A stretch of 64,000 nt of DNA from assembly GCA_029255685.2 (NCBI GenBank), contig CM055314.2, forward strand, positions 69,824,815-69,888,814, given 5' to 3'. How positions within the stretch are numbered: position 1 is the first letter of the stretch; every line of letters begins with the position of its first letter. A program made the position numbers and the translations under genes. The DNA comes from Silene conica. Taxonomy: Eukaryota > Streptophyta > Magnoliopsida > Caryophyllales > Caryophyllaceae. Below the pieces are notes generated by a model that did no database searches, was not told the origin of the DNA, and saw only the letters and a list, made by a program, of their open reading frames with translations. This document shows positions 35,816-49,340 of the stretch, piece after piece.

Positions 35816-38800
35816 CTACAACTTAGGAACACATCTAATTCCCATGGAATTAATGTGCCCTTCATGCTTATCACGTGGTAATGCTTTAGTGAAAGGATCA
35901 GCTATGTTGTCATCCGTAGCTATCTTATCAATAAATATCTCCTTTTGCTCCACGTAATCTCTAATTAGATGAGCTTTTCGTTATACATGTCTGGCTTTGT
36001 TGCTAGACTTATGCTCCTTATCTTGGAAGATGGCAGCTTTATTGTCACAATAAAAGGTGATCGGGTCAATTCGAACTAGGCACTACTGATAGTCCTTGTA
36101 AGAATTGACGCATCCATATTGCTTCTTTAGCTGCTTCCGAAGCGGCATAGTACTCGGACTCAGTAGTAGAATCTGCTATAACACTTTGTTTAGAACTTTT
36201 CCAGCTGACAGCAGCGCCATTAAGAGTAAAAACGAATCCAGACTGAGATTTCGAGTCGTCTCGATCCGTTTGGAAGCTAGCATCTGCGTAACCAGTAGCG
36301 CAGAGCGTCGTGTCGCCTCCATAAGTCAATCCCCAATATTTAGTCCTCCGTAGGTACTTAAGAATGTTTTTCACGGTCATCCAGTGTTGTTCACCTGGAT
36401 GAGCTTGGAATCGACTTATCATACTCAATGCATATGCAACGTCTGGACGTGTGCATATCATGGCATACATGATCGATCCTATAGCCGAAGCATAAGGAAT
36501 CCGACTCATGCGCTCTTTCTCTTCCAATGTCTTAGCTTCTTGAGACTTGCTCAAGTGAAGCCCAGTAGCCATAGGAAGGAACCCTTTCTTGGAGTTCGTC
36601 ATGCTGAATCTCTCTAGAATCTTATCTATGTAAGACTCCTGACTGAGAGACAACATCCGTCGTGATCTATCCCTGTAGATACGGATGCCCAAAATTCTTT
36701 GTGCCTCTCCCAGATCTTTCATCTGGAAATGGTTTTTCAACCATGCTTTAACCGAAGAAAGGAGAGGTATGTCATTCCCAATCAAGAGTATGTCATCGAC
36801 ATACAGTACTAGGAAGACAATCTTGCTCCCACTCGACTTGATATAGAGACATGGTTCCTCGATTGATCGAATGAACCCATTCTCTTTTATCACTTGGTCG
36901 AAGCGATGATTCCAACTCCGTGATGCTTGCTTAAGTCCATAGATGGAACGCTTAAGCTTGCAAACCTTCTTAGGATGTTCCGGATCAATAAAACCTTCGG
37001 GTTGTACCATGTACAACTCTTCCTCCAAATAACCGTTTAAGAAGGCGGTTTTAACGTCCATTTGCCAGATTTCATAGTCGTGAAATGCGGCGATCGCTAA
37101 GATAATCCGAATGGAACGCAGCATGACTACGGGTGCAAAGATCTCATCGTAGTGCAAGCCTGACACTTGGGTGAAACCTTTAGCAACTAGTCTTGCCTTG
37201 TGGATATCTTGTTGTCTTTCCACGGCATGCTTTATCTTGTAAAGCCATTTGCATTGAAGGGGGCGTACCTTTGCAAGTAGGTCCACAAGATCCCACACGT
37301 TGTTCTCATACATGGAGTCCATCTCGGATTGCATGGCTTCTAGCCATAGTTTTGAGTCATAACTAGTCATAACACCTTTATAGGTTGTGGGTTCATTACC
37401 CTCTAGGAGTAAGATGTCATCTATGTCATGTTCCTCGACCATACCAATGTATCTGTCCGGAGGAATAGAGACTCTTCCCGACCTCCTCGGTTCCTCAGGA
37501 ATATCTACCGCAGCCGAGGTTGAAGGAACTGTTTCCTCCAATGGTTGCTCGGTAGTTGGTGCTGGAATCTCTGATAAATCGAAGGTTCTATTACTCGACT
37601 TGTTCTCGAGAAATTCTTTCTCTAAGAACGTCGCACTAGCCGCAACAAAAACACGTTGTTCGGTTGGCGAGTAGAAGTAATGACCAAAAGTTCCTTTTGG
37701 ATAGCCTATAAAGTATGTCTTGACCGATCGCGGGCCGAGCTTATCCTCGTGTCTCCACTTGACATAAGCCTCGCAGCCCCAAACCCGAATAAAGGACAAG
37801 TTAGGGACCATTCCCTTCCATAACTCGTATGGGGTCTTGTCAACAGCTTTAGACGGACTTCGGTTAAGTATTAGAGCGGCTAACAAAAGAGCATAGCCCT
37901 ACAATGAATCAGGCACAACGGTGTGACTCATCATGGATCGAACCATATCAAGTAGAGTTCGATTTCTCCGTTCGGACACACCATTTAATTGTGGTGTTCC
38001 AGGTGGAGTCAACTGCAGAACGATGCCACAGTCTTTAAGGTGTTGATCAAACTCGTGAGAAAGATACTCGCCACCACGATCAAATCGAAGTGCTTTAATC
38101 TTTCTTCCCAGTTGGTTCTGTACCCGATTCTGGTATTCTTTAAACTTGTCAAAGGATTCACTTTTATGTTTCATTAAGTAGACATAGCCATATCTACTCA
38201 AATCATCTGTGAAAGTGATGAAATACCTATAGCCTTCTCGTGCGTTGATCGACATAGGGCCACATACATCCGTATGTATGAGTCCTAATAGGTCGACAGC
38301 GCGCATTCCAACACCTTTGAAGGAAATGCGAGTCATCTTACCGATGAGACATGATTCACACGTGCCATATGATTCGAAATCAAAGGCCGAGATAGCTCCG
38401 TTCTGTATGAGCTGTTTTACGCGTTTCTCATTTATATGTCCCATACGGCAGTGCCATAGGTAAGTTTGATCTTTGTCACCAACCTTTAATCTCTTGTTAT
38501 TCACATGTAGTATTTCGGTGGTTTGATCTAAAACATAAATCTCATTCATGGAAACTGCCTTGCCATAAATCATATTGTGTAACGAGAAAATACAGCTATT
38601 ATTCTCTATTACAAATGAAAAACCGAGTTTGTCAAGTGCAGAAACTGAAATAATGTTTTTAGATAAACTAGGAACATAATAACAGTTATATAAAGATAAC
38701 TCGAATTCACTTGGAAGCTGGATCACGTATGTTCCCCTCGAGACTACAGCAACACGTGCTCCATTCCCGACACGCAGGTCAACCTCACCCTTGATGATGG

Positions 38801-39848
38801 GTTCTTGGTTTCGGAGGCCCTGCACATGATTACATAGATGAGAACCACAACCAGTATCTAGTACCCAAGTTCCGTAACTTGCATGGTTAATCTCAATCAT
38901 GTGAATAAAAGAAGAAGAAGACATACCAACAGGAGTAACGCGGCCTGCCTTTATGTCCTCGCGATACACGGGGCACGTGCGCCTCCAATGCCCAGTCTTG
39001 TGGAAATGGTGGCATTCCATGCTAGTATCCTTACTCTTTGTCTGGCCCTGTGAGTTTCTCGACTCACCAGGCCCACTCTTAGCAAATCCTGGCTTCTTGA
39101 ACTTAGCCTTACCTACCGCTAGGTCGCCTTGAGCTTTAGCTTTCCCCTTACCTTTACCCTTACTGGAGATCATGAGAACATCCTGCTTCACGCTCCCACT
39201 TAATTTCAGATACTTCTCGGTCTGTACGAGAAGGGAGTGGAGCTCATGAGGAGTCTTCTTCATGTCGTTCATGTAATAGTTGACCCTAAAGAAGGCGAAC
39301 CCATCATGAAGCGAATGAAGCATTCGATCAACGATTATGTTCTCACTGATCTTGCAGTTTAGGGCCTCCAGTTTCTCGATATTCTCAATCATGTTGAGAA
39401 TATGTGGGCTAACAGCTTGGCCTTTCTGGAGTTTCGCTTCAAAGAAGCGACAGGTATGCTCATAAGAAACGATTCTCGGAGCTTTCGAGAATTCGTTAGT
39501 GAGCGTGGTGAAAATCTTGTTTGCACCATAGGAGATGAAGCGGCTTTGCAAGTTGGATTCCATTGCATAGATCAGTACGTTCTTTATCGCACCCGCTTCC
39601 ATGACGAAGTCGCTATGAGCGCGAACTTCGTTAGCTCTAGATCCAGTTCCTGGGTGTGCCGGAATAGGCTCAGTCAAGTACTTGAGCTTTCCGTCAGCAA
39701 TGGCAGCATTCCGTAACGCTGCCTCCCAGTCAGAGAAGTTTGACCCATCATTCCTCAGTCTAGTAGACTGATTCATGGAGTCCATGAAGGCTTTTAGCCA
39801 GGATTCTCGTGCTAGCTTGGCACTTGGCATTGGGTCTTCACCAGCCAT
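35816..39848 (-). pseudogene. Tork-like Copia gag-pol polyprotein, disabled
   Basis: The polyprotein starts at ATG 39848. Order: gag, a CCHC knuckle (CHHFHKTGHWRRTC, about residue 276), protease (LDTGCGSH, about 330), integrase HHCC and DDE core (up to about 37900), reverse transcriptase with YVDD (near 36800) and RNase H. An in-frame TAG at 37896-37898 replaces the Trp expected in the conserved stretch after the integrase core; upstream and downstream frames agree. A frameshift near 36066-36075 cuts off the RNase H end, whose remnant (35816-36065, YCDN and ADPFTKALP motifs) also contains a TAA. The family makes its own capsid, protease, integrase and RT. Confidence 0.9.
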
Positions 39849-41559
39849 TTGTTATTTTAGCAGTATTAATTTGATCGTGTTCTACACTGAAAAGAAGATA
39901 AAACAAAACCATATAAGCAACTCATCGTTGTGATTTAAGTCTATATTAAATTGAATTTAAACTCGTAGACTCATGCATTTATATAATTGATCCCACTCAA
40001 GAATTATATAAACGATTCCAAGACTCAATTTCCGTAAATTGATAAGCCCACAGTTTGGCTAATTCCACCGTTGGAACTCTTGGTCGATAGTTTTCCGTTA
40101 ATCTTATCTTTTAGTCCATCATAGTCGCTAGATAGTATCTAATGACCACAATGTTGAGATAAAATAAATGATCTGTTCCCACTTACCCGACGTAGAAGGG
40201 GTCATATTATGCCTACCGACGAAGAAGGGATTCATGGGAGTCTGATTTATAAAGACTATTCTCAATTTTTGGTTATACGAGGAAGACCCCATCAACTTAT
40301 ATTTATCCATTTTAAGTGAACTAATATCTAGCATATACGAGAATGAATGAAATAAAGTGATGGCTTTGCATGTGACACGTGACATTTGTATGTCACAGAA
40401 AACTAACGCGTAACCTCTACATGAGTCAGTTTTTAGGCATGTTATAGGTGGTTTGGTTTTAGGCGGAATATGATGCATGCTATTATCGATGAAAGCATAA
40501 AAGAAATGCAATAAACGTAAATAAAAGTCCTAGTATGGCCTATCCTACCAAAATAAACATAAAACAACTTGGAATCCACCGTTGGACCCTAGAAGCTTGT
40601 CTTGATGTTCCATCTTGGTCTTTGCAGCGGGAGTGAGCATCCGGTCTCCGTCTTTGGTCTTCAAAAAATTACTAATTTAAATTACAAATATAATCCTATT
40701 TACATTCTAATTTAAATACAAAAGTAATTACATGGCAAAAACCAAAACGGAGATACAAGATCTCAAAATTACAAACAAGACCGTGTTCCATCATTACGGT
40801 AACACAATCTTCTAAGGCCACACTAAGTTACAACCGTTGCAAAAATTAAGTACGTTATAGAAAGCATTCATAAGCATTCAAAAGACGATAAATAAAATGC
40901 ATCAACTAAAACAAAATCATTCATGGCATAATACCGTTATTATGTTTAATAATGTTTACCAAACCACCTTACGAGATTAAAATTATGTTTAATCACATTA
41001 ATCTTAATGATAATTATAAACCATTATCTTAAACCGTTTTAAAATAATATGTATCATACGAGAGTGAACCGTTTCACAAAAGTTAATATACTATTTCCGT
41101 ATATGGTACATAACTTATTGGCCAAGGGAAAATAAAACAAAATTATTTTCGGAAAATAAACTGCCAGAAGCAAGAACACTCGATCGAGCAACATAGGCAC
41201 TCGATCGAGTAACAGTGTCACTCGATCGAGTGCAGCAGGGCTCGATCAAATGACTGGTTAAAAGCATAAACACTGCACTTTTAAAACCAAAAACATGTAT
41301 TTATCCTCGATTTAAAGCGTGTAAACCAATAATAAACAACAAAAGATTCACATATTGCTAAAAATATCGATTAATCAACAATATGTAAATAAAAATCGAA
41401 AACAAGATCAATTACTAACAAAAGGCACACGGCCGAAGCAGGGTACTGAGTCACTCGATCGAGTGCCGCATTGACTCGATCGAGTGACATGGCAAAAGTC
41501 CCGATTTTTCGATTTTAAAACCTTATGAAAAACACAAATGTAAAATTTTCGTGGCCTTG
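39849..41559 (-). other. Long 5' leader of the Tork-like element with CTCGATCGAG palindromes
   Basis: About 1.7 kb between the PBS and the gag start. No conserved reading frame is seen. ACTCGATCGAGT-type palindromes occur about four times at 41178-41243 and twice at 41454-41486. The same 10-base core recurs in the host Athila element. Confidence 0.75.
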
Positions 41560-41571
41560 ACTCTGATACCA
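41560..41571 (-). other. Primer binding site of the Tork-like element (tRNA-iMet)
   Basis: ACTCTGATACCA on the plus strand is TGGTATCAGAGT in element sense, two bases from the 5' LTR. Confidence 0.85.
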
Positions 41572-41573
41572 CT

Positions 41574-42571
41574 TGTGGGGAATAAAACATGTATTCGCCC
41601 TTAAATAGCAGGATTATAACGAAAATTACAAGTGCGATTATAGTCATAAGATAAGAAAAACAACATGAATAAGAGTACAACCTTAGGTCCTTGCGTGATT
41701 GGCCTAAGAACAGGAATTAAAGTAAATTCCCTCCTATAACTTGCACCCAAGACTTAGATTGAGACGATGCCGCGTGTGCTAGAAATACTCTCCAATTGCC
41801 TTGCAATATGGGGAGAGCTTTTGTGAGTTTTGATGTGAGATCTGAGTTTTTGGGAGAAGGATGCTCTCAAAAACCCTAATTGTGTGAATAATAAAATACC
41901 AGTAGTTGACAAAAGGAGAATTACTCTCCTTTTGTAACTTGGCCGGCCGAAATTTGGTCTAGGGTAAGAGTGGGCTTTCCACTCTTACCTTATTCCAATG
42001 CGTGATTCGACCCGTTTTGCTAATAATATAATTCGCGGGTATTTATTATAAATCGTATACATGTTATCAGATATTAATGCTTTTGTCACAATGTGCAGTC
42101 GATACATTAATAATGGTCTGATAAGAAAATTACGATATTGTATAATTGTATAACTGTTTATATTAATACGCGAATTCAATATTTAATTAAATATAACCGT
42201 TTATATTTAATTTACGAATTAATCATGTAATCCGTATTAACTAAAATTATTTAATCTGTGTTAAATAATAATCTCACCATCTCATTGACTAATTTAATAG
42301 TCAATACCTCTGACTAACTGTTTAGTCATATCCGGCATAAATGTGACTGTATTTTCATACCTTGACATCTCTCAAACGTGTCTTATAGGTGTGACGTATA
42401 GGGACCAGTTGATCACCGCCATCCGTATGACAATAACGTCAAACTTATCTAGCAAACCAACCGTTATTGATAAACGTGGATCAACTGATAATAATACTGT
42501 AGTATGCCCTTGTGATCCTTAAGAGATTTAATAAGTCATTGTACTAACTGTCAAGGACACCAGCCCCAACA
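41574..42571 (-). repeat. 5' LTR of the Tork-like element
   Basis: 998 bp, adjoining the PBS at its left edge on the plus strand (element sense: LTR, then AG, then TGGTATCAGAG). It contains the element's promoter; no TATA box was chosen with confidence. Confidence 0.9.
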
Positions 42572-43376
42572 TTGCTAACTTCTTGGTGGGAGGGATTTTG
42601 CCTCCTGATTTGTCCTATCAACAAAAGAAGAAGTTTATGCACGATGTGAAGCGCTATTTTTGGGACGATCCATACCTATTCCGAGAATGCGCTGATGGCA
42701 TTTACAGAAGGTGTATCCCAGAGAGTGAGGTACATGTTATCCTTTCTCATTGTCACTCATCTTCTTATGGCGGTCATCATTGTCCCTCTAGGACCTTTGC
42801 TAAGGTAATGCAATCGGGTTCCTTTTGGCCCACTCTCTTGAAAGATGCTACTAGTTTTGTTCGTTCTTGTGATGCATGCCAAAGAACAAGTAATATTTCG
42901 CAAAGGCATGAGATGCCTCAAACTGGAATCTCCGAGGTGGAGATTTTTGATGTTTGGGGCATTGATTACCAAGGCCCGTTTCCTTCTTCTCATGGAAACA
43001 ATTACATCTTAGTAGCCGTAGATTATGTTTCTAAATGGGTGGAGGCAATTGCCACCCCACTTGTGATGCTAAATCTGTTATTAAGTTGTTTCAGAAAATC
43101 ATCTTCCCACGGTTTGGAGTGCCCCACGCGGTGATTAGTGATGGTGGAACGCATTTCAAAGAGCGTCATCTTAACTCCCTGTTGAAGAAATATAGAGTTA
43201 CACATCGACGAGGATTAGCATATCATCCTCAAACCAGTGAGCAGGTGGAGGTTTCCAACCGAGAGTTGAAGCAGATCTTGGAGAAAGTGGTGAGCAAGAA
43301 CATGAAAGATTGGAGTCGGAAGCTTGATGACACCTTGTGGGCATACCGTGGTAGTGGGAGCTATGGCTGTCAATGA
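42572..43376 (+). pseudogene. Athila integrase remnant
   Basis: It resumes directly after the Copia element. An HHCC zinc-binding region ([11 protein letters not shown]...CDACQR, about 42745-42880) and the first catalytic Asp ([10 protein letters not shown]) are followed by a frameshift near 43060-43070. The core continues in another frame (VISDGGTHF, then the Glu of SNRELK near 43260). The C-terminal third after DTLWAYR is missing, replaced by unrelated sequence. Confidence 0.85.
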
Positions 43377-43484
43377 TGTGCAACATCCTTCTCTTAGGAT
43401 TTTTCTGCGCCTACTTTCTTGTCTTCTTTATGGTAGGAAGGACATAAGTAGACTGGTGACCATGGAGGTTCTACTTTTAGCCTC

Positions 43485-44391
43485 TTGCCTAAACCCTTTT
43501 CAGGAGGAGGTATTCACTTTCAGCGCTCGGGGAGTCGTTTGTGGGGCTCTAGACAAGATGAGAGGAAAGCTCTCACTTTAGATTGTGGAGCTATAGTGAC
43601 TCGTCTTGCTAGGCGAGTAGCTGGTTTTCAGGGTCTTCCACCTTACTTACCTGTGACCGATATTGTGGCACCCACGGTGGATGAGGAGTATCTACGTTAT
43701 GGGCTAGGTTGGATAGATTGTGTTGCGAGGAGATATAGGTGTGCGATCGACTTCCTGAGACGGACCATCTTGAGGAGGACGAGTCAGAGCTCCGTCCCCT
43801 GCCTGTTTCTTACTTGATTCCAGATGAGCTAACTTACCAGGTTCCCCTGACACGCCAGCCTCGTAGGAAGGCTGTCAACCCTGCGGCCCCTATTTTTCGC
43901 CCTGCAGCACCATTCCAGCCATTTGCACCTCCATCATTTGCACCTTCCTATTCTTTCGATCCTATTGTTGAGAGGGAGTTTCGGCTACATGAGGGCATTA
44001 ATAATGCCTTAGTTCAGAGAAGACTGTGGGAGCAGATGGAGGCGACTAGCCTTGCTGAGAACCGTCCATATGGGGTGTTGCTCCTAACTACTACACACCC
44101 ATTCCTGGCGACGACAGTCAGGTATTTCACTTGTATGGTGTGACCTCGGAGGAGTTTACCACCCACTTCAATCGCGACTACGGTGCCCTTGGGAGACCTT
44201 TCTATACTCCCATTCGCCCAGATGAGCTAGTCGGGGGTTTTGGTTGTCAGTTTGGGGCCGGCCCTTCTCATGGTGGTGGTAGGGGACGTGGCAGTCACCA
44301 GGATACAGCCGGTGGCAGCAGAGAGGTAGATTCAGACTCGGAGGCGCAATTTAAAGAAATTGATGATTATGTAGATGATGATGAGCAGTAG
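43485..44391 (+). pseudogene. Degenerate third ORF of the Athila element
   Basis: Three overlapping frames (43485-43817, 43739-44143, 44131-44391) together look like one former protein, with a Pro-rich middle (about 43880-43960), a Gly-rich stretch (about 44260-44310) and an acidic end. It lies where Athila elements carry an extra ORF downstream of integrase. Its function is unknown and I do not recognise a domain. Confidence 0.5.
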
Positions 44392-45870
44392 TGACAGCTG
44401 GTCACTACCCCCTTCACAACTGGTTTGGGGAGTCGCTACCTTACTGACGGTAGCATTTTTCCTTGTTTTTCTTTTATTTTATTTCTTTTATTGTTTGTTT
44501 TTCTTTGCTCTCTTCCATGTCTTTTTAGTAGTGTCCTCTCTAGGTTGCTGCGGTTTATTGTGATTTTTTTGCTGTAGGGTCACATTGAGGACACTGTGAC
44601 ATATAGGTTCGGGGGAGTGTTTTTACTTTCAGTTGTGTGTTTCTTTTCTGTTAAAAAAAAGTGTGTTTCTTTTAGGTCGAGTCTTGGTGAATTTAGCTAG
44701 CAATGATGATAATTTGCCCTTGTTTTTGTTTTTAAATCCCAGTTAGCTGTCATGTACTCTGTTTTGACTTGCATTAGTGAATACAAAGCTCATAGTCCAA
44801 GCCTTCACCGTTGTTGACTTGCCTTTTGCTGATTAGATTTTTATGTTTTCATACTTTGACTAAGTACATGAGAAAGGCAATTCTTACCCTCAAATAAGCC
44901 TCACATAATTAAAATGACTTGATTTTATACCCTTAAAATTGAGATCCTTATGTTTAGCTCATTTGATTGATTTTAGCATATTTTATATCTCATTCTATAA
45001 GCTATAATCCCAGAATTTGCCTACCTTTCGGGACAGTCGCAGTTGCTTGTTTATCATGTTCATTTTACTTTTATGATGAAAGACTACTGTTGTCTCATGA
45101 ATAAAGTGAAATTACGTTAGCAATTGTGTTAATTCCTTCGTGGAAAAAGAAGAAAAAAAAGATATGAAGCAAAAAAAAAAAAACGAAAAAAGAAAAAAAC
45201 GAAAAATAATAATAATAATAATAATAATAATAATTTGCTTCATTCGGTTTTGTGAGGAGATTGGAAAATGGTTACTAGAGTTGAAATCTGCTCTTGGAGA
45301 GCTCTCATTTGTCTCTCATGTGTTGTAATAGTTGAGAAAATTTCTCTAGTTAGTGTATTCTAGTAGATTGATTCGGATAGCAAGTGTAGTTGCGACTACC
45401 GTTTTAGCCTCACATGTCCAAACGTGCTTCGGCACCAACCATTTCTATACCTTCACCATATAACCATTCTTATTGTCCCGGATACATGTACTTTTGTCTC
45501 TTGTATGATTGCATAATAGTTGGGGAATTTTCTATCACATTAGATTGCATGCATGTTTCATAAGTTGAGTGAGTGTCTTATTTCTTTCTATCTCACATAT
45601 ATTTCACCCCTTATGAGTGCTTGAGCGAATCCGCGAGAATCCGACTAATTTGTCTTGCAAGATTGAAAGGTAATTGGCTTGTCTACATCGTTGTCATCTT
45701 GGAATATGAGCTGAGTTTTCTCTTTTTAGTCATTACTTAGTTACATTCATAGCTTGTGATTTATTTCATTAGCATTGGCTCTGAGTTAGCTATTCACCGT
45801 CTGCTTTTTTTTGGGTCTTCTTTTAGTTTGTTTTGCTTGAGGACAAGCTAAGAGTCGGTTTGGGGGAGTT
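44392..45870 (+). other. 3' untranslated region and purine tract of the Athila element
   Basis: No coding sequence. An A-rich and AAT microsatellite tract lies at 45150-45235. Near the end are 'gaggacaagctaag' and the purine tract TTTGGGGGAG (45860-45869), which primes plus-strand synthesis next to the 3' LTR at 45871. Confidence 0.75.
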
Positions 45871-47103
45871 TGATGAGTCATATTTACATACACTTTTATG
45901 CTTCCCCTTAGATGTTTTTGTGACGGTTTGTGATATTATATGACATTTTATATGTCGTTTTTGTGAGATTGTCGATACTTCCGCCTTTTTATGTTTTAAT
46001 GCAGGATGAGTGCATTTGCGGAACAAGTTGGTGTACTAAGGCATCGCGAGAGTCGACAAGGCGGAGTACAAAAGGATCCCAAGAGATTCTAGGAAGTTTA
46101 AAGAAGAATCGAGGAAGAAAAGAGTTGAATAAGGCCATTGACGAAGTCCCTCGATCGAGGGAGTGATGTCCTCGATCGAGGGAATGACGTCCTCGATCGA
46201 GGAACCCGTCGCAGACTTTTATTTCCGCTTTTTCCTTATTTCGACTTTCTTTAATTTTTATAAATAGGAGTTCGATAACCTAGTTTCGGGACCTATTAAT
46301 TTTACACATTATTTTAGATCTAGCTTTTCTCTTCATCGTTTTCTGGATTAATTCATCCTTTGTTCTTAATCTTTCCTTGCTAATTACTACGGTATTAATC
46401 TTTCTTGTTCAATTTAATTCATTCAAGTTTTTATGTTTTTTTATTCCTTGTTGTTATTTATCATCTTCAATCATATTTTCAATCCTCTTTATTGTTATTG
46501 TTGCTAGAGTCAATATGTGTAGCTAAATTCTTAATCTAGGATGAAGGGGATCAAAGTATACTAGAAAGGGAATGTTAATTGATTGTTAGTAAAATCATAA
46601 GGATTGTTGTTTGATTATTGTTCTTATTCTAATTAATTGATTTAGGCCTGAATTGATAATTAGTGTAGCGAATTAGTTCTTTCACCGATCGGGTTAGAAT
46701 TGATATAGGCTGCGATAATCAAATAGGTTGATTCTAATAATAGCGACCGGATGTTAGTTTTTAACCTAAAGAACACAATAGTATTGACCAATCTTGTGAC
46801 CTTGAATAATCCGATTGAACTAATGATTAATTAAGAATCCCAATAAAGTATACTTGGTGACTCGGAATTCCTATACTTTTAATACCTCTGTTACACATCC
46901 TTTATTTCACTTGCTTTTTAGTTGTTAGTCAAAACAAACAAACCAAAACCCCCCATAAAACTGTTACTTTTAGACATAATTACCTTTAGCAAACCGTTTA
47001 TTATCGCCTCCCTGTGGATTCGATACCTGTCTTACCACTAGCTATTCTGTTAGTATTGAGATAGTTTTACTTTGATTAAGGTGATACGATTTTAGCCTTA
47101 TCA
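45871..47103 (+). repeat. 3' LTR of the Athila element
   Basis: About 1233 bp, a few per cent different from the 5' LTR by eye. It has intact CTCGATCGAG palindromes at 46150-46203 and the same TATA box near 46259. The small divergence shows a moderately old insertion. Confidence 0.9.
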
Positions 47104-47108
47104 ATTGT

Positions 47109-47773
47109 TTTCCAAAATTTATGTAACCCTTCAAAATTGGAATCAAAATTTCGTAATTTATAATTAATATTGGCATTTTAATTGAAATTTTTGTAGTAAA
47201 ATATGTTAATAAATTTTATAATTATAGTTAAAAATATTTTTTTTAATAAAACATGTTAATAATTAATAAAAACCCTTCATATTACTTAACACCCACCATT
47301 TTTATTAACATTTTTTCCTCTTTATTTTCTATTTTTTATTTAAACATGTTAATAAATTGATTAAAACTGTTCATAATATCTAATCCCCACAAAATTAATT
47401 AAAAGTTTTTCCTATTTAATTAATTTTTGTAATGCAATATGTTAATAAATTGATCAAAACTCTTTATAGTAATTAACACCCATAATTTGCACAAACATTT
47501 TTTTCCTATTTAATTCATCTCTTGAGTTTTTCAGCGATAAATTATCTAATCTAATAATACCACAAAATAAATTAAGGTTAAAATTAAAATATGGAAATTT
47601 ATGGTTGTGTAATGTCTATAATAATCCATAATAGCTATAATAGTTTCTATTGACTCTATTTATTTTAAATATATTTCCCATGAGTTTCTACGATGTGGAT
47701 TATATTTCATGGTTTAATTTATTTATTTGACGATAATGAGGATATTGAGAGTTATTGTTGAGCGTTGTTGTCG

Positions 47774-47804
<31 letters not shown>

Positions 47805-49340
47805 AGTGGTGGTGTTCAATAGAATATATTTTAATTTGCAATATATTCTAAATCACTTTAATTTTAAACTGTTTATATGTGCAATTTTCTCTTAAGTGTT
47901 ATTGTTTATATATTTGCTCAATTTCGTTTAATTGGATAACATTTCATTAAATTAAATACATATATAAATATATAAATATAATATATAAAAAGAAGGCAAT
48001 GGAAAGAATGATTAAACAATTCTCATATGCAAAGGTAGATTTTGAAAAAAAAAATATAAAAAGGGAAAAAAATAACTAAAGCAAACCTTTTACACATTTC
48101 ATTTCTCCCTACTCTATATTTATGTCTATTAAATTTGCTAATAATGAAAAAGGATGGTTAAAAGTCACAAAACATTGCTACATATTTATGTATATATTAA
48201 ATTTGAATAAAATATAATAAAAAATATAAGTCGTCCAAAATTCATAAAATGCACCATCAATTGCTAAAACTTTTTGATGGAAAACAGCATTTGTGAGCCA
48301 AAATTCAAGCCAGTATTTTGTTTACCCATCACCGACAAAATTGTATGTGTGAATAGTCATTCTTATCATTGTAAGTGTATTACAGTAAAATAAGTGTATT
48401 GAGGTGTTAAATTAATAGTTTATTTATTTATTTTTAAATTCTACTGGTTATAAAGTATTATGGCATTTTTGAACTTCACATATAGTGTTTTGTTGTTATT
48501 TAAGGGGCTATCAATATTTGTGGAATTGTGCTCGTGAAAGGTAAATATACTTACATTTTTATTATTCAATGTCCTATTTCTTTCATTATTTAAGAAAAAA
48601 ATTAAATTAATATAATCACAATGTAATATTAAATAAATCAAATTCCACCATTTTTTTTGTTATTAATTGCTTAGTGGATTTTTCTGTACCGATGGTTCAT
48701 TGGAAAAAGAGAACGGTATGAAAAAGGGAATACTATAATTGCTTAAACAAATACTCCCCTATTTTCCTCAATTTTATATTATAAACTAACTACAAGATTG
48801 ACAACATTAATGTTCATGATTAATTAATTTTTAGTTTCATGAAAAAAAATAGTATTTCATAAACTTTAAAATGTATGTTTTATTTTTTTATTCATCATTC
48901 TTTCTTTGAAAAATAGCTCTACTAGAATGAAATTAGAGTTGCAAAGATCTCAATCCTATTAACAAGTTGGACAAAATAAATCTTATTGATATGAATAATG
49001 GCTAAATGTACATTATTATTAATATTTATGCTTACTGTATAGTTAAAAGGCTACTTAAAGCATTTTTAATCCTCATATCATTTTTATATTGATTAATACA
49101 TAATTCATCTATATTGATTACTAGATTATTCATTTATTTATACGATATTGTAAAATATCAACTAAATTATCTATTAATCTATACAATATTATAAAAAGAC
49201 AGGACTAAATATCTTAATAATACCACAAATCTTGATAGCCTTTAAATTTGAACAAAACAAACGCGTACGATGATGTTTGAAAATGTGATGAATATTTTAT
49301 AACCCAACAATGGAACTTACATAAAAAAAATTCGTAATTT
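47109..49340 (+). other. AT-rich Helitron body between the two large insertions
   Basis: No gene recognised. It contains a GTT microsatellite (47764-47804), repeated 'aacatgttaataaatt' blocks at about 47200-47460 and A/T-rich low-complexity DNA. Reading frames here are short and not conserved. Confidence 0.5.

Larger units (their letters stand above)
33952..42571 (-). mobile_element. Tork-like Copia retrotransposon nested in the Athila pol gene
   Basis: Both LTRs are 998 bp (33952-34949 and 41574-42571) with TG...CA ends. The TSD TTGCT is at 33947-33951 and 42572-42576. Genes run on the minus strand, so the right LTR is the 5' LTR. The iMet PBS is at 41560-41571, and the purine tract next to the left LTR reads AAGTGGGAGAT on the minus strand (34950-34960). 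RT and RNase H motifs fit the Tork/TAR branch of Copia; the exact lineage is uncertain. Confidence 0.9.
28141..47103 (+). mobile_element. Athila-type Gypsy retrotransposon, interrupted by a Copia element
   Basis: LTRs at 28141-29391 and 45871-47103 both start TGATGAGTC and end CCTTATCA. The TSD ATTGT is present at 28136-28140 and 47104-47108. A tRNA-Asp PBS (29396-29413), a purine tract (45860-45869), a DLGAS-type protease and an RT with FMDD identify an Athila-lineage element. Gag and pol are broken by several stops and frameshifts, so it can no longer move by itself. The Copia element at 33952-42571 split pol between RNase H and integrase. Confidence 0.9.

Noticed and set aside
36105..39716. 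Plus-strand ORFs opposite the Copia polyprotein
   Set aside because: Shadows of the minus-strand gag-pol frame; no independent domains.
45140..45328. Lys/Ile-rich small ORF
   Set aside because: Encoded by an A-rich and AAT low-complexity tract in the Athila 3' UTR.
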